Positions 8,873 through 15,114 of a DNA stretch of 15,114 bases are shown here, piece by piece. The translations under genes were made by a program, and so were the position numbers. The stretch is from DASTQL01 sp035761805 (GTDB lineage Bacteria; Actinomycetota; Actinomycetes; Jiangellales; Jiangellaceae). The stretch is taken from NCBI GenBank assembly GCA_035761805.1, contig DASTQL010000041.1, forward strand, positions 1 through 15,114. Reading direction: 5' to 3'. The notes beneath the pieces were generated by a model, which saw nothing but the letters and a program-made list of their open reading frames with translations, was not told where the DNA came from and made no database searches. Within the stretch, counting starts at the first letter, position 1. The number at the start of each line of letters is the position of its first letter.

Positions 8873-8898
8873 GGAACATCCGGACCCGGTGACGCGTT
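8873..8898 (+). promoter_or_regulatory. Candidate sigma-R (SigH-like ECF) promoter of rbpA
   Basis: GGAAC (8873-8877), an 18-base spacer, then GTT(G) (8896-8898) matches the oxidative-stress sigma-R/SigH pattern GGAA(T/C)-N18/19-GTT. In Streptomyces coelicolor rbpA is known to be transcribed from such a promoter. Transcription would start near 8905, leaving a leader of about 75 bases. A second GGAAT at 8914-8918 lacks a matching GTT. A ribosome-binding site GGAAGG lies about 10 bases before the ATG at 8981. Confidence 0.5.
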
Positions 8899-8980
8899 GA
8901 CGGGGTGTCACGGGGAATGACGGTTGCCAAGACCTGATGACCGAGCACATCCTCCAGCGGTCCCGGAAGGGTTGATCACG

Positions 8981-9382
8981 ATGGCTGAGCGGTCCTCCTT
9001 GCGTGGCTCCCGCCTCGGCGCCACGTCGTACGAGGACGAGCGCCACGTCGAGCTGGCCGAGCGCCAGGTGGTGTCCTACGACTGCTCGGCCGGGCACCGG
9101 TTCGAGGTCCCCTTCTCGACCGAGGCCGAGGTACCCGCCCTGTGGGAGTGCCCGCGATGCGGCGCCCAGGCGCTCCGGCTGCAGACCGACCGGCCGGAGG
9201 AGAAGGCAGGCAAGCCGGCCCGCACGCACTGGGACATGCTGCTGGAGCGGCGCAGCATCGAGGACCTCGAGGTGCTGCTGGACGAGCGTCTGGAGCTGCT
9301 GCGCTCCGGCCGGCTGGCAAGCAGGTCGCGCCTCGCCGAGGCCCCCACCACGCGGAGCTCGAGCCGACGCAAGTCGGCCTGA
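8981..9382 (+). CDS. rbpA: RNA polymerase-binding protein RbpA
   Basis: 133 residues. RbpA binds the primary sigma factor and core RNA polymerase, stabilises the open promoter complex and modulates sensitivity to rifampicin; it is restricted to Actinomycetota. The N-terminus RGSRLGATSYEDER (8-21) is the conserved basic/tail segment that reaches toward the active site. The RbpA core carries C35, H39, C57 and C60 (YDCSAGH and WECPRCG), the zinc-site arrangement. The sigma-interaction domain contains RTHWDMLLERRSIEDLEVLL (81-100) and continues to about 112. The tail from 114 to 133 (Ser/Arg/Ala-rich) goes beyond the usual 110-125 residue length. ATG at 8981 is fixed by the conserved MAERSSLRGSRLG start and the GGAAGG upstream, although the frame is open further. 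It converges on fxsA through a shared hairpin. Confidence 0.96.
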   Translation: MAERSSLRGSRLGATSYEDERHVELAERQVVSYDCSAGHRFEVPFSTEAEVPALWECPRCGAQALRLQTDRPEEKAGKPARTHWDMLLERRSIEDLEVLLDERLELLRSGRLASRSRLAEAPTTRSSSRRKSA

Positions 9383-9425
9383 CCGGCGGGCTCCGGTCCC
9401 CCCTCACCGGGCTCGCCGTCCCCGC

Positions 9426-9460
9426 CCGAGCCGCGTCGCCCTCACGGCGGCGCGGCTCGG
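9426..9460. terminator. Shared bidirectional terminator hairpin between rbpA and fxsA
   Basis: A 15-base-pair stem, CCGAGCCGCGTCGCC (9426-9440) with GGCGGCGCGGCTCGG (9446-9460), closes a 5-base loop CTCAC; one pair is a G-U wobble. It starts 43 bases after the rbpA stop. It overlaps the last codons of fxsA, whose stop codon lies in the loop. No U-tract follows on either strand, as is usual for hairpin terminators in high-GC actinobacteria. Confidence 0.65.
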
Positions 9461-9942
9461 TGCGTCCCGGGGTCCTGGTCCGGGTCCCGCTGGACGACCT
9501 CGCCCTCGACCACGGTGGGACCGCGGCCCGGTCGGCGGGCCTCGCCCATTCCCAGGCCGGTCGGATCGAGCGACGCCCCCGCGACGCGGCGGGCCAGCAG
9601 CCGCAGGAGCAGTCGGCGGGCCACCGGCCTGGTCGGGGGCATCACCAGCAGGAAGCCGACCGCATCGGTGACGAACCCGGGCGTCAGCAGGAGCGTCCCC
9701 CCGACCAGTACCAGAGCCGCGTCGGCGAGCTCCCGGCCCGGCAGCCGGGCCTGCGCCAGCGCGTCGCGCAAGGCCTGCCAGGTGCGCACGCCCTCGCGCC
9801 TGAGCAACCAGACCCCCAGCAGGCTGTCCAGCACCAGCAGCAGCACCGTGGGCCACCCGCCGATGACCTGGCCGACCTGGAGGATGACCCAGATCTCCAG
9901 GACCGGGACCGCGACGAAGGCCAGGAAGAGCGCGATTCCCAC
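9442..9942 (-). CDS. fxsA: FxsA family membrane protein
   Basis: 166 residues. FxsA is a cytoplasmic-membrane protein; in E. coli its overproduction relieves phage T7 exclusion by the F plasmid, and the normal role is unknown. Family features: helix 1 with the VPVLEIWVILQVG block (12-24), helix 2 TVLLLVLDSLLGVWLLRREG (32-51), the amphipathic RTWQALRDALAQARLPGREL (53-72), and the hallmark GGTLLLTPGFVTDAVGFLLVMPPTRP (81-106). A polar tail contains VEGEVV (145-150), seen at the end of many actinobacterial members. GTG at 9942 shares its base with the upstream TAG (TAGTG), and GGGGAGAGG lies just upstream, so it is the last gene of the lnt - ppm1 - fxsA operon. Its stop codon lies inside the terminator loop. 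Confidence 0.9.
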   Translation of the reverse strand: MGIALFLAFVAVPVLEIWVILQVGQVIGGWPTVLLLVLDSLLGVWLLRREGVRTWQALRDALAQARLPGRELADAALVLVGGTLLLTPGFVTDAVGFLLVMPPTRPVARRLLLRLLARRVAGASLDPTGLGMGEARRPGRGPTVVEGEVVQRDPDQDPGTHRAAPP

Positions 9943-10715
9943 TAGCCGCCTCTCCCCTGCGCCGGGACCAGGTGCCGTCTGACCTGGCTCGCCCGGTGCG
10001 ACACGCCCCACAGGGTGACCCGCCAGAGCGCCTCGCGGACGATCCCGCCGGTCATCTTGGACCTCCCCATCTCCCGCTCGACGAAGGTGATCGGCACCTC
10101 GACCACCCGGGCACCGCACGTGTACGCGCGCCAGGCCAGGTCGACCTGGAAGCAGTACCCCTGCGACGCGACGTCCGTCAGGTCGATCGCCTCGAGCAGC
10201 CCCCGCCGGAAGGCCCGGTAGCCGCCGGTGGCGTCGTGGAGAGGGATACCCAGCAGGACCCTCGCGTAGGTGTTCCCGCCACGACTGAGCAGCTCGCGCC
10301 GGCGTGGCCAGTTGACCACCCGGCCGCCCGCTACGTACCGGGAGCCCAGCACGAGGTCGGCGTGGCGGAGCGCCCCGAGCAGGCGCGGCAGCTGCTCCGG
10401 CGGGTGGGAGCCGTCGGCGTCCATCTCGACCAGCACGTCGTAGTCACGGTCCAGTCCCCACCCGAAGCCGGCGACGTAGGCCGCCCCCAGCCCTTCCTTA
10501 CCGGGGCGGTGCAGCACGTGCACCTGCGGCTCCGCCGCGGCCAGCCCGTCCGCGATCCGGCCGGTCCCGTCCGGGCTGGCGTCGTCGACGACGAGGAGGT
10601 GGGCCTCCGGCACGGCGCTGCGGACCCTGGCCACGACCGACGCGATCGTGGCGGCCTCCTGGTAGGTGGGCACGACCACCAGGATGTGGCCGAGGTCGCG
10701 GAAGCTCTCGGTCAC
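9942..10715 (-). CDS. ppm1: Polyprenol monophosphomannose synthase (GT2 glycosyltransferase)
   Basis: 257 residues. It transfers mannose from GDP-mannose to a polyprenyl phosphate on the inner membrane face, supplying the donor for extracytoplasmic mannosylation of glycolipids and proteins. GT2 motifs: PTYQE (16-20), VVDDASPDGTG (42-52), the metal-binding MDADGSH (98-104), GSRYVAGG (124-131), DATGGYRAFRRG (161-172) and FVEREMGRSKM (211-221), all in the order of DPM1-like synthases. There is no C-terminal membrane domain, as in the soluble class. GTG at 10715 overlaps the lnt stop (GTGA). In Mycobacterium tuberculosis the equivalent enzyme is fused to an Lnt domain (Rv2051c); here the two are separate coupled genes, as in many other actinobacteria. 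A related dolichol-phosphate glucosyltransferase activity cannot be excluded from sequence. Confidence 0.92.
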   Translation of the reverse strand: MTESFRDLGHILVVVPTYQEAATIASVVARVRSAVPEAHLLVVDDASPDGTGRIADGLAAAEPQVHVLHRPGKEGLGAAYVAGFGWGLDRDYDVLVEMDADGSHPPEQLPRLLGALRHADLVLGSRYVAGGRVVNWPRRRELLSRGGNTYARVLLGIPLHDATGGYRAFRRGLLEAIDLTDVASQGYCFQVDLAWRAYTCGARVVEVPITFVEREMGRSKMTGGIVREALWRVTLWGVSHRASQVRRHLVPAQGRGG

Positions 10716-12298
10716 GCCCGGACTCCGCCGGGGCTGCGCTGCTCCCCTGCCGTACGGCGCTGCGTGGCGACGTCCTCGCGGGCTCGGCCGCGCCGCGGTC
10801 CCACCGCGAGGCCCGCGAGCACGGCCAGCACACCCATGGCCGACAGCGCGGCCTCGGGGGCGGCGCCGACGCGGGTGGCGGGAGTCAGGTCGGTCAGCAG
10901 CGGCACCTGCTCGACCATGACCTCACTGGTGAACACCTCGGCCCGTTCCCGCACGGTGCCGTCCGGTTCGACGACGGCGCTCACGCCGCTCGTGGCGGCC
11001 ACGAGCACGGCGCGCCCGTGCTCCACCGCGCGCAGCCTCGACATCGCCAGCTGCTGGTCCGTCTGCGGGGTGAAGCCGAAGGTGGCGTTGTTCGTCTGGA
11101 CGGCGACCAGCTCGGCCCCTCCCCGGACGGTGTCGGTGACCAGGCCGTCGTAGGCGACCTCGAAGCAGATGACGTCGCCGAGGAGCACGGGGCCGACGCG
11201 GAGCAGGCCGGTCTCGGTCCCCCTGACCATGTCGCGGGGGCGCAGCTCGTCGACCTCCGGGACGACCACCCGGGCCAGGCCGCGCAGTGGGACGTACTCC
11301 GCGAAGGGCACCGGGTGCTGCTTGACGTAGGTGTCGCCCGGGCCCGTCACCGGCTCCCAGACGATCCCGGTGTTCTCGACCCCCGACCCGTCCTCCGTCG
11401 CCACGACCGCTCCGACCAGGATCGGCACGCCGACCGCTCGAGCCGCGGTGTCGATCAGGCCGGCGGCGTCGGCGTCACGGTAGGGGTCGATGTCGGAGGA
11501 GTTCTCCGGCCACAGCACGAGGTCGGGCGTCGCCAGCTCGCCGCGCTCCACCTGCGCGGCGAGCTCCAGCGTGGCCGTGACGTGGTTGCGCAGGACCTGC
11601 TCGCGCTGGGCGTTGAAGTCGAGCCCGAGCCGCGGCACGTTGCCCTGCACGACCGCCACCGTCGCCTGCGGCGTGTCCGCCGGCCTCGCCGGGCCCGGGA
11701 CGACCAGGCCCAGACCGACGGCCAGTCCGGCGGCCGCCACTCCGACCGCCGCTCGCCACGGGGGGCGGTCGCGGACCCGCAGCACCGCCCAGGCCAGCCA
11801 CCCACCGGCCAGGGCCACGGCGAACGTCACGAGCGGGGCGCCGCCGAGCTGAGCCAGCCCCAGGGTCGGCGCGTCCGCCTGGGAGAAGGCGAGCCGACCC
11901 CAGGTGAAGCCCTCGAACGGCCACCGCCCGCGCACCGCCTCCTGGGCCACCCAGAGGCACGCGGTCCACCACGGCCACCCCGGCAGCCGCTGGACGACGG
12001 TCAGGCAGGCGCCCAGCCCCGCGACGTACACGGCCTGGAAGGCGGCGAGGATGAGCCAGGGCGCCGGACCGAGCTCGATCCCGGTCCAGCTGAGCAGTGG
12101 CACGAACACGGCGAACCCGGCCAGGAGGCCGACGGTGGCGGCCTCGGCCACCAGGGCACCGCGGACGGCCAAGGTCAGCAACGCCACACCGCCGATGGCG
12201 GCCGGCCAGACGTCGTACGGCGGGAAGGCGAGCAGCAGTCCGAGACCGGCGGCCACGCCGAGCCCGGCGCGCCGCAGCAACGGATGGCCCAGCAGCAC
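10712..12298 (-). CDS. lnt: Apolipoprotein N-acyltransferase
   Basis: 528 residues, the usual Lnt length (about 500-530). It N-acylates the N-terminal cysteine of lipoproteins in the membrane. The N-terminal half is a set of hydrophobic segments (about 10-30, 33-50, 53-70, 80-104, 153-175, 184-201), with the Lnt block RWPFEGFTWGRLAFSQ at 125-140. The nitrilase domain (about 211-465) carries the complete triad: E265 in LWPEN, K326 in YVKQHPVPFAEYVP and C378 in DVICFEVAYD. TNNATFGFT (402-410) and AMSRLRAVEHGRA (418-430) are further conserved. A last hydrophobic segment lies at about 483-500, followed by a charged tail. GTG at 12298 has GGGAG 9 bases upstream. First gene of the operon with ppm1 and fxsA; the adjacency to ppm1 fits their physical cooperation in mycobacteria. 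Confidence 0.93.
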   Translation of the reverse strand: MLLGHPLLRRAGLGVAAGLGLLLAFPPYDVWPAAIGGVALLTLAVRGALVAEAATVGLLAGFAVFVPLLSWTGIELGPAPWLILAAFQAVYVAGLGACLTVVQRLPGWPWWTACLWVAQEAVRGRWPFEGFTWGRLAFSQADAPTLGLAQLGGAPLVTFAVALAGGWLAWAVLRVRDRPPWRAAVGVAAAGLAVGLGLVVPGPARPADTPQATVAVVQGNVPRLGLDFNAQREQVLRNHVTATLELAAQVERGELATPDLVLWPENSSDIDPYRDADAAGLIDTAARAVGVPILVGAVVATEDGSGVENTGIVWEPVTGPGDTYVKQHPVPFAEYVPLRGLARVVVPEVDELRPRDMVRGTETGLLRVGPVLLGDVICFEVAYDGLVTDTVRGGAELVAVQTNNATFGFTPQTDQQLAMSRLRAVEHGRAVLVAATSGVSAVVEPDGTVRERAEVFTSEVMVEQVPLLTDLTPATRVGAAPEAALSAMGVLAVLAGLAVGPRRGRAREDVATQRRTAGEQRSPGGVRA

Positions 12299-12347
12299 GC
12301 CCGACGACTCCCGTCCCTGCTCGGCGCCCTTGCGACGCGACGCGTCG

Positions 12348-12353
12348 ACCGTA
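12348..12353 (-). promoter_or_regulatory. Weak candidate -10 box for the lnt operon
   Basis: On the minus strand TTGTACGGT contains TACGGT, a TANNNT-type -10 box with a TG-like extension, about 50 bases before the lnt start. No recognisable -35 box stands 16-19 bases further upstream. This is the only reasonable promoter candidate in the 219 bases between lnt and the kal terminator. Confidence 0.25.
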
Positions 12354-12419
12354 CAACGAGCGGCCCGCGGAACCCGTGCCCAGGGCGGGACGAGGCCCGG
12401 CCCCGCCCTTCGGACCGGA

Positions 12420-12446
12420 CCACGCGTCGCCGGATGCGGCGCGTGG
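12420..12446. other. Hairpin in the lnt upstream region
   Basis: CCACGCGTCGC (12420-12430, first base C12420) pairs with GCGGCGCGTGG (12436-12446) across a CGGAT loop, giving about 11 pairs with one G-U. It lies roughly 120-150 bases before lnt and 120 bases beyond the kal stop. It could be a second, back-up terminator of the kam operon or part of the lnt leader. No other feature is visible between 12299 and 12517. Confidence 0.35.
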
Positions 12447-12517
12447 GCCGTTGTCTACTGGGCGGGCCGGGCCCGACAGTCGGGGACTCTGCTCTCCGTC
12501 GCGGGCGCTGTCAACCA

Positions 12518-12559
12518 CGTCCTGACCTGCAGCGACGCGCATCCACGCAGGTCAGGACG
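12518..12559 (-). terminator. Terminator hairpin of the kam operon
   Basis: A perfect 13-base-pair inverted repeat, CGTCCTGACCTGC (12518-12530) and GCAGGTCAGGACG (12547-12559), encloses a 16-base loop. It begins 9 bases after the kal stop in the direction of transcription. No T-run follows. The perfect stem and its position directly after the last gene support termination; the long loop would also allow an operator or attachment-like site. Confidence 0.6.
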
Positions 12560-12568
12560 GGGCTGACC

Positions 12569-12973
12569 TCAGCCGACCGTCGGGACGACGACGGTCGCCC
12601 GGGCCGTGGTGGCCACCACCGGGGGGTCGAGCACGTCGGCCGCCGACTCCCCCGACCCATCGGGCGACGCCTCGCGGCCGCGACACACCACGCGCAGCTC
12701 GAAGGCCATCTCCCGGCTCCGGCGGCCGACCCGGACCAGCACGGCCTCCGCCTCCACCACGTCGCCCGCGCGGACGGGCGCGAGGAACTGCACGTCGGAG
12801 TACGAGGCGAGCAGACCCTCGTCGCCGTCGGTACGGATGCACAGCTCGGTCGCCACGTCACCGAAGAGCGCCAGGCCGTAGGCGCCGTCGACGAGGTCCC
12901 CGGCGTAGTGGGCGTGGGAGTACGGCACGTAGCGGCGGTGCACCACGCGGGCGCCCGGCTCGGGGGCCCTCAT
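12569..12973 (-). CDS. kal: 3-aminobutyryl-CoA ammonia-lyase
   Basis: 134 residues, a single hotdog-fold domain of the family's usual length (about 130). It removes ammonia from L-3-aminobutyryl-CoA to give crotonyl-CoA, a late step of lysine breakdown through 3,5-diaminohexanoate. Visible: VVHRRYVPYSHAHYAGDLVD (10-29) with AHYAGDLVDGAY on the central hotdog helix, LFGDVATELCIRTDGDEGLL (36-55), YSDVQFLAPVRAGDVVEAEA (58-77) and the strand REMAFELRVVCRG (87-99). The ATG at 12973 overlaps the kamE stop (ATGA), fixing start and coupling. The alanine/serine-rich stretch near 101-118 is a variable loop. The beta-alanyl-CoA ammonia-lyases are close relatives; the kamDE context decides for Kal. Confidence 0.88.
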   Translation of the reverse strand: MRAPEPGARVVHRRYVPYSHAHYAGDLVDGAYGLALFGDVATELCIRTDGDEGLLASYSDVQFLAPVRAGDVVEAEAVLVRVGRRSREMAFELRVVCRGREASPDGSGESAADVLDPPVVATTARATVVVPTVG

Positions 12974-13782
12974 GCCGACCTCCGGGTGCCCCCGGCCGGG
13001 GAGCCGGGCAGGAGCGCGTGCACGAGGTAGCTCGCGACCTCGCCGGGCGTGGTGCCGCGGGTGAACACCCGGTCGACCCCGAGGGCCTGCGCCGCCGACT
13101 CGTCGAAGCGCGGGCCCCCGACGACGAGCAGCGGCTTCCGGCCCTCGGGGTAGGCCTCCCGGAAGGCCGCGGCCATCTCCCGGGTGTTGTGCAGGTGGGC
13201 GTCGCGCTGGGTGACCACCTGGGACACCAACACGGCGTCCGCGTGCTCGGCCTGCGCGCGTTCGACGAGCTCGGGGACCAGGACCTGGGCGCCGAGGTTG
13301 ACCACCCGGATCTCGCGGTAGTACTCCAACCCCTTCTCCCCGGCGAAACCCTTGATGTTGAGGATCGCGTCGATGCCCACCGTGTGCGCGTCGGTACCGA
13401 TGCAGGCGCCCACGACGGCGAGCTTGCGGCCCAGGCGGGACCGGATCGCCGCGTCGACCTCCTTGGCGGACAAGACGGGGTACTCCCGTTCGACGACCTG
13501 GACCTTGGCCAGGTCGACGAGGTGGTGCACCGAGCCGTACACGACGAAGAACGTGAAGTGCGGGCCCATCGCCCGGGCGTGCACCACCATCGCCGGGTCG
13601 AGGCCCATCTTGGCGGCGAGCTGCAGGGCGGCGCCCTCGGCGCGCTTGTCGTGCGCCACGGGCAGCGTGAACGACAGCTGCACCATGCCGTCCCCGGTCG
13701 TGTCGCCGTAGGGCCGAACGACCCGCTTGTCGCCCGGATCGTCCGCGCGACCGCGGAAGGCGCTGAGCAGCTCGCTGGTCAC
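12970..13782 (-). CDS. kamE: Lysine 5,6-aminomutase beta subunit
   Basis: 270 residues, close to the about 262 of the clostridial subunit. KamE carries the cobalamin-binding Rossmann domain and the lysine that holds PLP in the resting enzyme; with KamD it moves the terminal amino group of D-lysine or L-beta-lysine from C6 to C5. The base-off cobalamin motif is GTDAHTVGIDA with D131, H133 and G136, followed by LNIKGFAGEKGLEYY (141-155), where K144 is at the position of the PLP-anchoring lysine. Later cobalamin-domain blocks are VLVSQVVTQRDAHLHN (184-199) and LLVVGGPRF (218-226). The N-terminal dimerisation region is 20-110. GTG at 13782 overlaps the kamD stop (GTGA). All key residues are intact, so an active enzyme needing adenosylcobalamin is expected. 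Confidence 0.94.
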   Translation of the reverse strand: MTSELLSAFRGRADDPGDKRVVRPYGDTTGDGMVQLSFTLPVAHDKRAEGAALQLAAKMGLDPAMVVHARAMGPHFTFFVVYGSVHHLVDLAKVQVVEREYPVLSAKEVDAAIRSRLGRKLAVVGACIGTDAHTVGIDAILNIKGFAGEKGLEYYREIRVVNLGAQVLVPELVERAQAEHADAVLVSQVVTQRDAHLHNTREMAAAFREAYPEGRKPLLVVGGPRFDESAAQALGVDRVFTRGTTPGEVASYLVHALLPGSPAGGTRRSA

Positions 13783-15114
13783 CGGATCCCCCCGAGCGCC
13801 TGGTCCGCGTCGAGCAGCTCGGCCGCGGCGTTGACGTAGCCGTCGGCACGCCGCGCGACGCCGTCGAGCCCCTTGCCCCCGTCGGGGGGCCGGCGCATCA
13901 GGCCGAACGTGCCGTCGGCGATCGCCTCCAGGACCCCCTCGTCCGCGATGCGCTCCAGCAGGTCGACCGCCTCGGACAGCACCTGCCCGGCGCGCTGGGC
14001 GATGAAGCCGTCGGGCGCGGGCCGGAAGTCCTCGCCCAGGTTACCGGCGGCCCCCAGCACGTACCGGACGTTCTGCAGCGCGAGGTCGCGGTCGGACAGC
14101 CATGGCGTCACCACGGCCTCGGTCATCATCCCGACCAGGAGGATGCCCTGCCCCGTGAGCGCACCGGCGAGGTTGAAGAAGCCGTCCAGCAGGTGGCCCC
14201 GGAAGACGTCGCCCGTCATGTGCCGGGTGGGGGGCATCCACTTGAGGGGGGCGTCGGGGAACAGCTGGCGGGCCAGCAGGGCGTGGGCGAGCTCCAGGCG
14301 GAACGACTCCGGGAGGTCGGGGTCGATCTCGAACGCGTGGCCGAGCCCCAGCTGCCAGTCCTCGAGCCCGGCCTCCTTGGCGAAGTACTCGTTGAGGAGC
14401 TGGCTGACCGTCACGGTGTGCGCCGCCTCCACCGCGTCGGCGGTGGTGAGGTAGTTGTCCTCGCCGGTGTTGATGACGATCCCGGCGCGGGCGTGCACCT
14501 GCCGGGAGAAGCGCTGGTCGACGAAGGTGCGGATCGGGTTGATGTCGCGGAAGAGGATGCCGTACATCGAGTCGTTGAGCATCATGTCGAGACGCTCGAG
14601 CCCCGCCAGCGTCGCGATCTCGGGCATGCAGAGCCCGGACGCGTAGTTCGTCAGGCGCACGTAACGGCCCAGCTCCTTGCTGACGTCGTCCAGGGCGGCC
14701 CGCATGAGCCGGAAGTTCTCCCGGGTGGCGTACGTGCCGGCGTATCCCTCACGGGTCGCCCCCTCGGGCACGTAGTCGAGCAGCGACTGCCCGGTCGAGC
14801 GGATGACGGCGATGACATCAGCACCCTCGCGGGCGGCCGCCTGGGCCTGCGGGATGTCCTCGTAGATGTCCCCCGTGGCGACGATGAGGTAGACCCACGG
14901 CCGCCGGGGCGCGTCTCCCCAGCGGGCGATCAAGCGCTCGCGCTCCCGTCGGCGGCGGTCGATGCGGGCGAGCCCGTGCCGTGCGGCTCGACGGGCGGCG
15001 CGCGACGCGCGCGTGGCCGGGGGGCCCTCGGGGAGGCGGAGGTCCACCGACCCGGCGGCGGCCTTCTGCGCGAGGGCGAGCAGGTCGGAGGCCTCCCCCC
15101 GGGCCAGGGCGTCC
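13779..15114 (-). CDS. kamD: Lysine 5,6-aminomutase alpha subunit (5' end outside window)
   Basis: 444 residues are present; the reading frame continues across the right edge without a start, and full-length KamD has about 515-520 residues, so roughly the first 70-80 are missing. The alpha subunit forms the TIM barrel that holds PLP, substrate and the adenosyl group. Family blocks in order: WVYLIVATGDIYEDIPQAQA, IRSTGQSLLDYVPEGAT, EGYAGTYATRENFRLMRAAL, MLNDSMYGILFRDINPIRTF (near 14580-14520), INTGEDNYLTTADAVEAAHT (near 14480-14420) and LKWMPPTRHMTGDVFRGHLL. A GTG at 15047 is an internal codon, not the start, since the upstream codons DALARGEASDLLALAQKA also fit the family. First visible gene of the kamD - kamE - kal unit; the other pathway genes (kamA, kdd, kce) would be expected further upstream. 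Confidence 0.93.
   Translation of the reverse strand, partial: DALARGEASDLLALAQKAAAGSVDLRLPEGPPATRASRAARRAARHGLARIDRRRRERERLIARWGDAPRRPWVYLIVATGDIYEDIPQAQAAAREGADVIAVIRSTGQSLLDYVPEGATREGYAGTYATRENFRLMRAALDDVSKELGRYVRLTNYASGLCMPEIATLAGLERLDMMLNDSMYGILFRDINPIRTFVDQRFSRQVHARAGIVINTGEDNYLTTADAVEAAHTVTVSQLLNEYFAKEAGLEDWQLGLGHAFEIDPDLPESFRLELAHALLARQLFPDAPLKWMPPTRHMTGDVFRGHLLDGFFNLAGALTGQGILLVGMMTEAVVTPWLSDRDLALQNVRYVLGAAGNLGEDFRPAPDGFIAQRAGQVLSEAVDLLERIADEGVLEAIADGTFGLMRRPPDGGKGLDGVARRADGYVNAAAELLDADQALGGIR

Noticed and set aside
11018..13030. A 670-codon plus-strand frame over lnt and kal.
   Set aside because: It runs through the kal terminator and the non-coding gap and has no recognisable domain; lnt on the other strand has its full catalytic triad.
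12569..13849. A 426-codon minus-strand frame that would fuse kal to an N-terminal extension.
   Set aside because: Everything before the kal ATG at 12973 is the out-of-frame reading of kamE and is Arg/Gly/Pro-rich; the ATGA overlap marks the true start.

Overview
The window is very GC-rich chromosomal DNA, visibly around 70% G+C. It uses GTG and TTG starts freely and has many 1-4 base gene overlaps (ATGA, GTGA, TAGTG). RbpA, an RNA polymerase-binding protein found only in Actinomycetota, and a neighbouring lnt / polyprenol-phosphate-mannose synthase pair place it in an actinobacterium. The rbpA / ppm1 neighbourhood resembles Mycobacterium tuberculosis Rv2050-Rv2051c. The genus cannot be fixed from the sequence. 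No tRNA, rRNA or CRISPR array is visible.

Layout. (1) Positions 1-192 carry no gene but hold stacked direct repeats that look like an IS21-type insertion sequence end. (2) Positions 193-3935 (minus) form a compact four-gene unit transcribed in the order AraC-type regulator, VOC protein, PNPOx-like flavin/F420-binding protein and a UvrA-like double ATPase. The UvrA-like protein lacks the UvrB-binding region, so it resembles the drug-resistance (DrrC-like) UvrA paralogues rather than repair UvrA. (3) Positions 4073-5314 hold a six-helix membrane protein, a minus-strand remnant of a dimethylarginine dimethylaminohydrolase / arginine-deiminase-type gene, and a small unrecognised protein. (4) Positions 5392-8801 (plus) hold a SatD-like protein with a C-terminal helix-turn-helix, coupled by ATGA to a membrane protein with a DUF3307-like C-terminus. 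A glycerophosphodiester phosphodiesterase follows, coupled by GTGA to a UMF1/Atg22-type MFS transporter. (5) rbpA (plus) sits behind a sigma-R-like promoter and converges, through a strong shared hairpin, on the minus-strand operon lnt - ppm1 - fxsA, which makes lipoproteins and polyprenol-phosphate-mannose. (6) Positions 12569-15114 (minus) are the end of a lysine-fermentation-type operon, kamD - kamE - kal, running off the right edge.

How the genes work together. The kam genes encode the adenosylcobalamin/PLP-dependent lysine 5,6-aminomutase and the 3-aminobutyryl-CoA ammonia-lyase of the beta-lysine pathway. Lnt and Ppm act on the outer face and on the polyprenol-linked mannose supply of the membrane. 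The AraC/VOC/PNPOx/UvrA unit looks like an inducible response to a small toxic molecule or DNA-binding drug (inference). The SatD-like / DUF3307-like pair is the best candidate for an undescribed system: both families are conserved and recur together, but I know of no established function.
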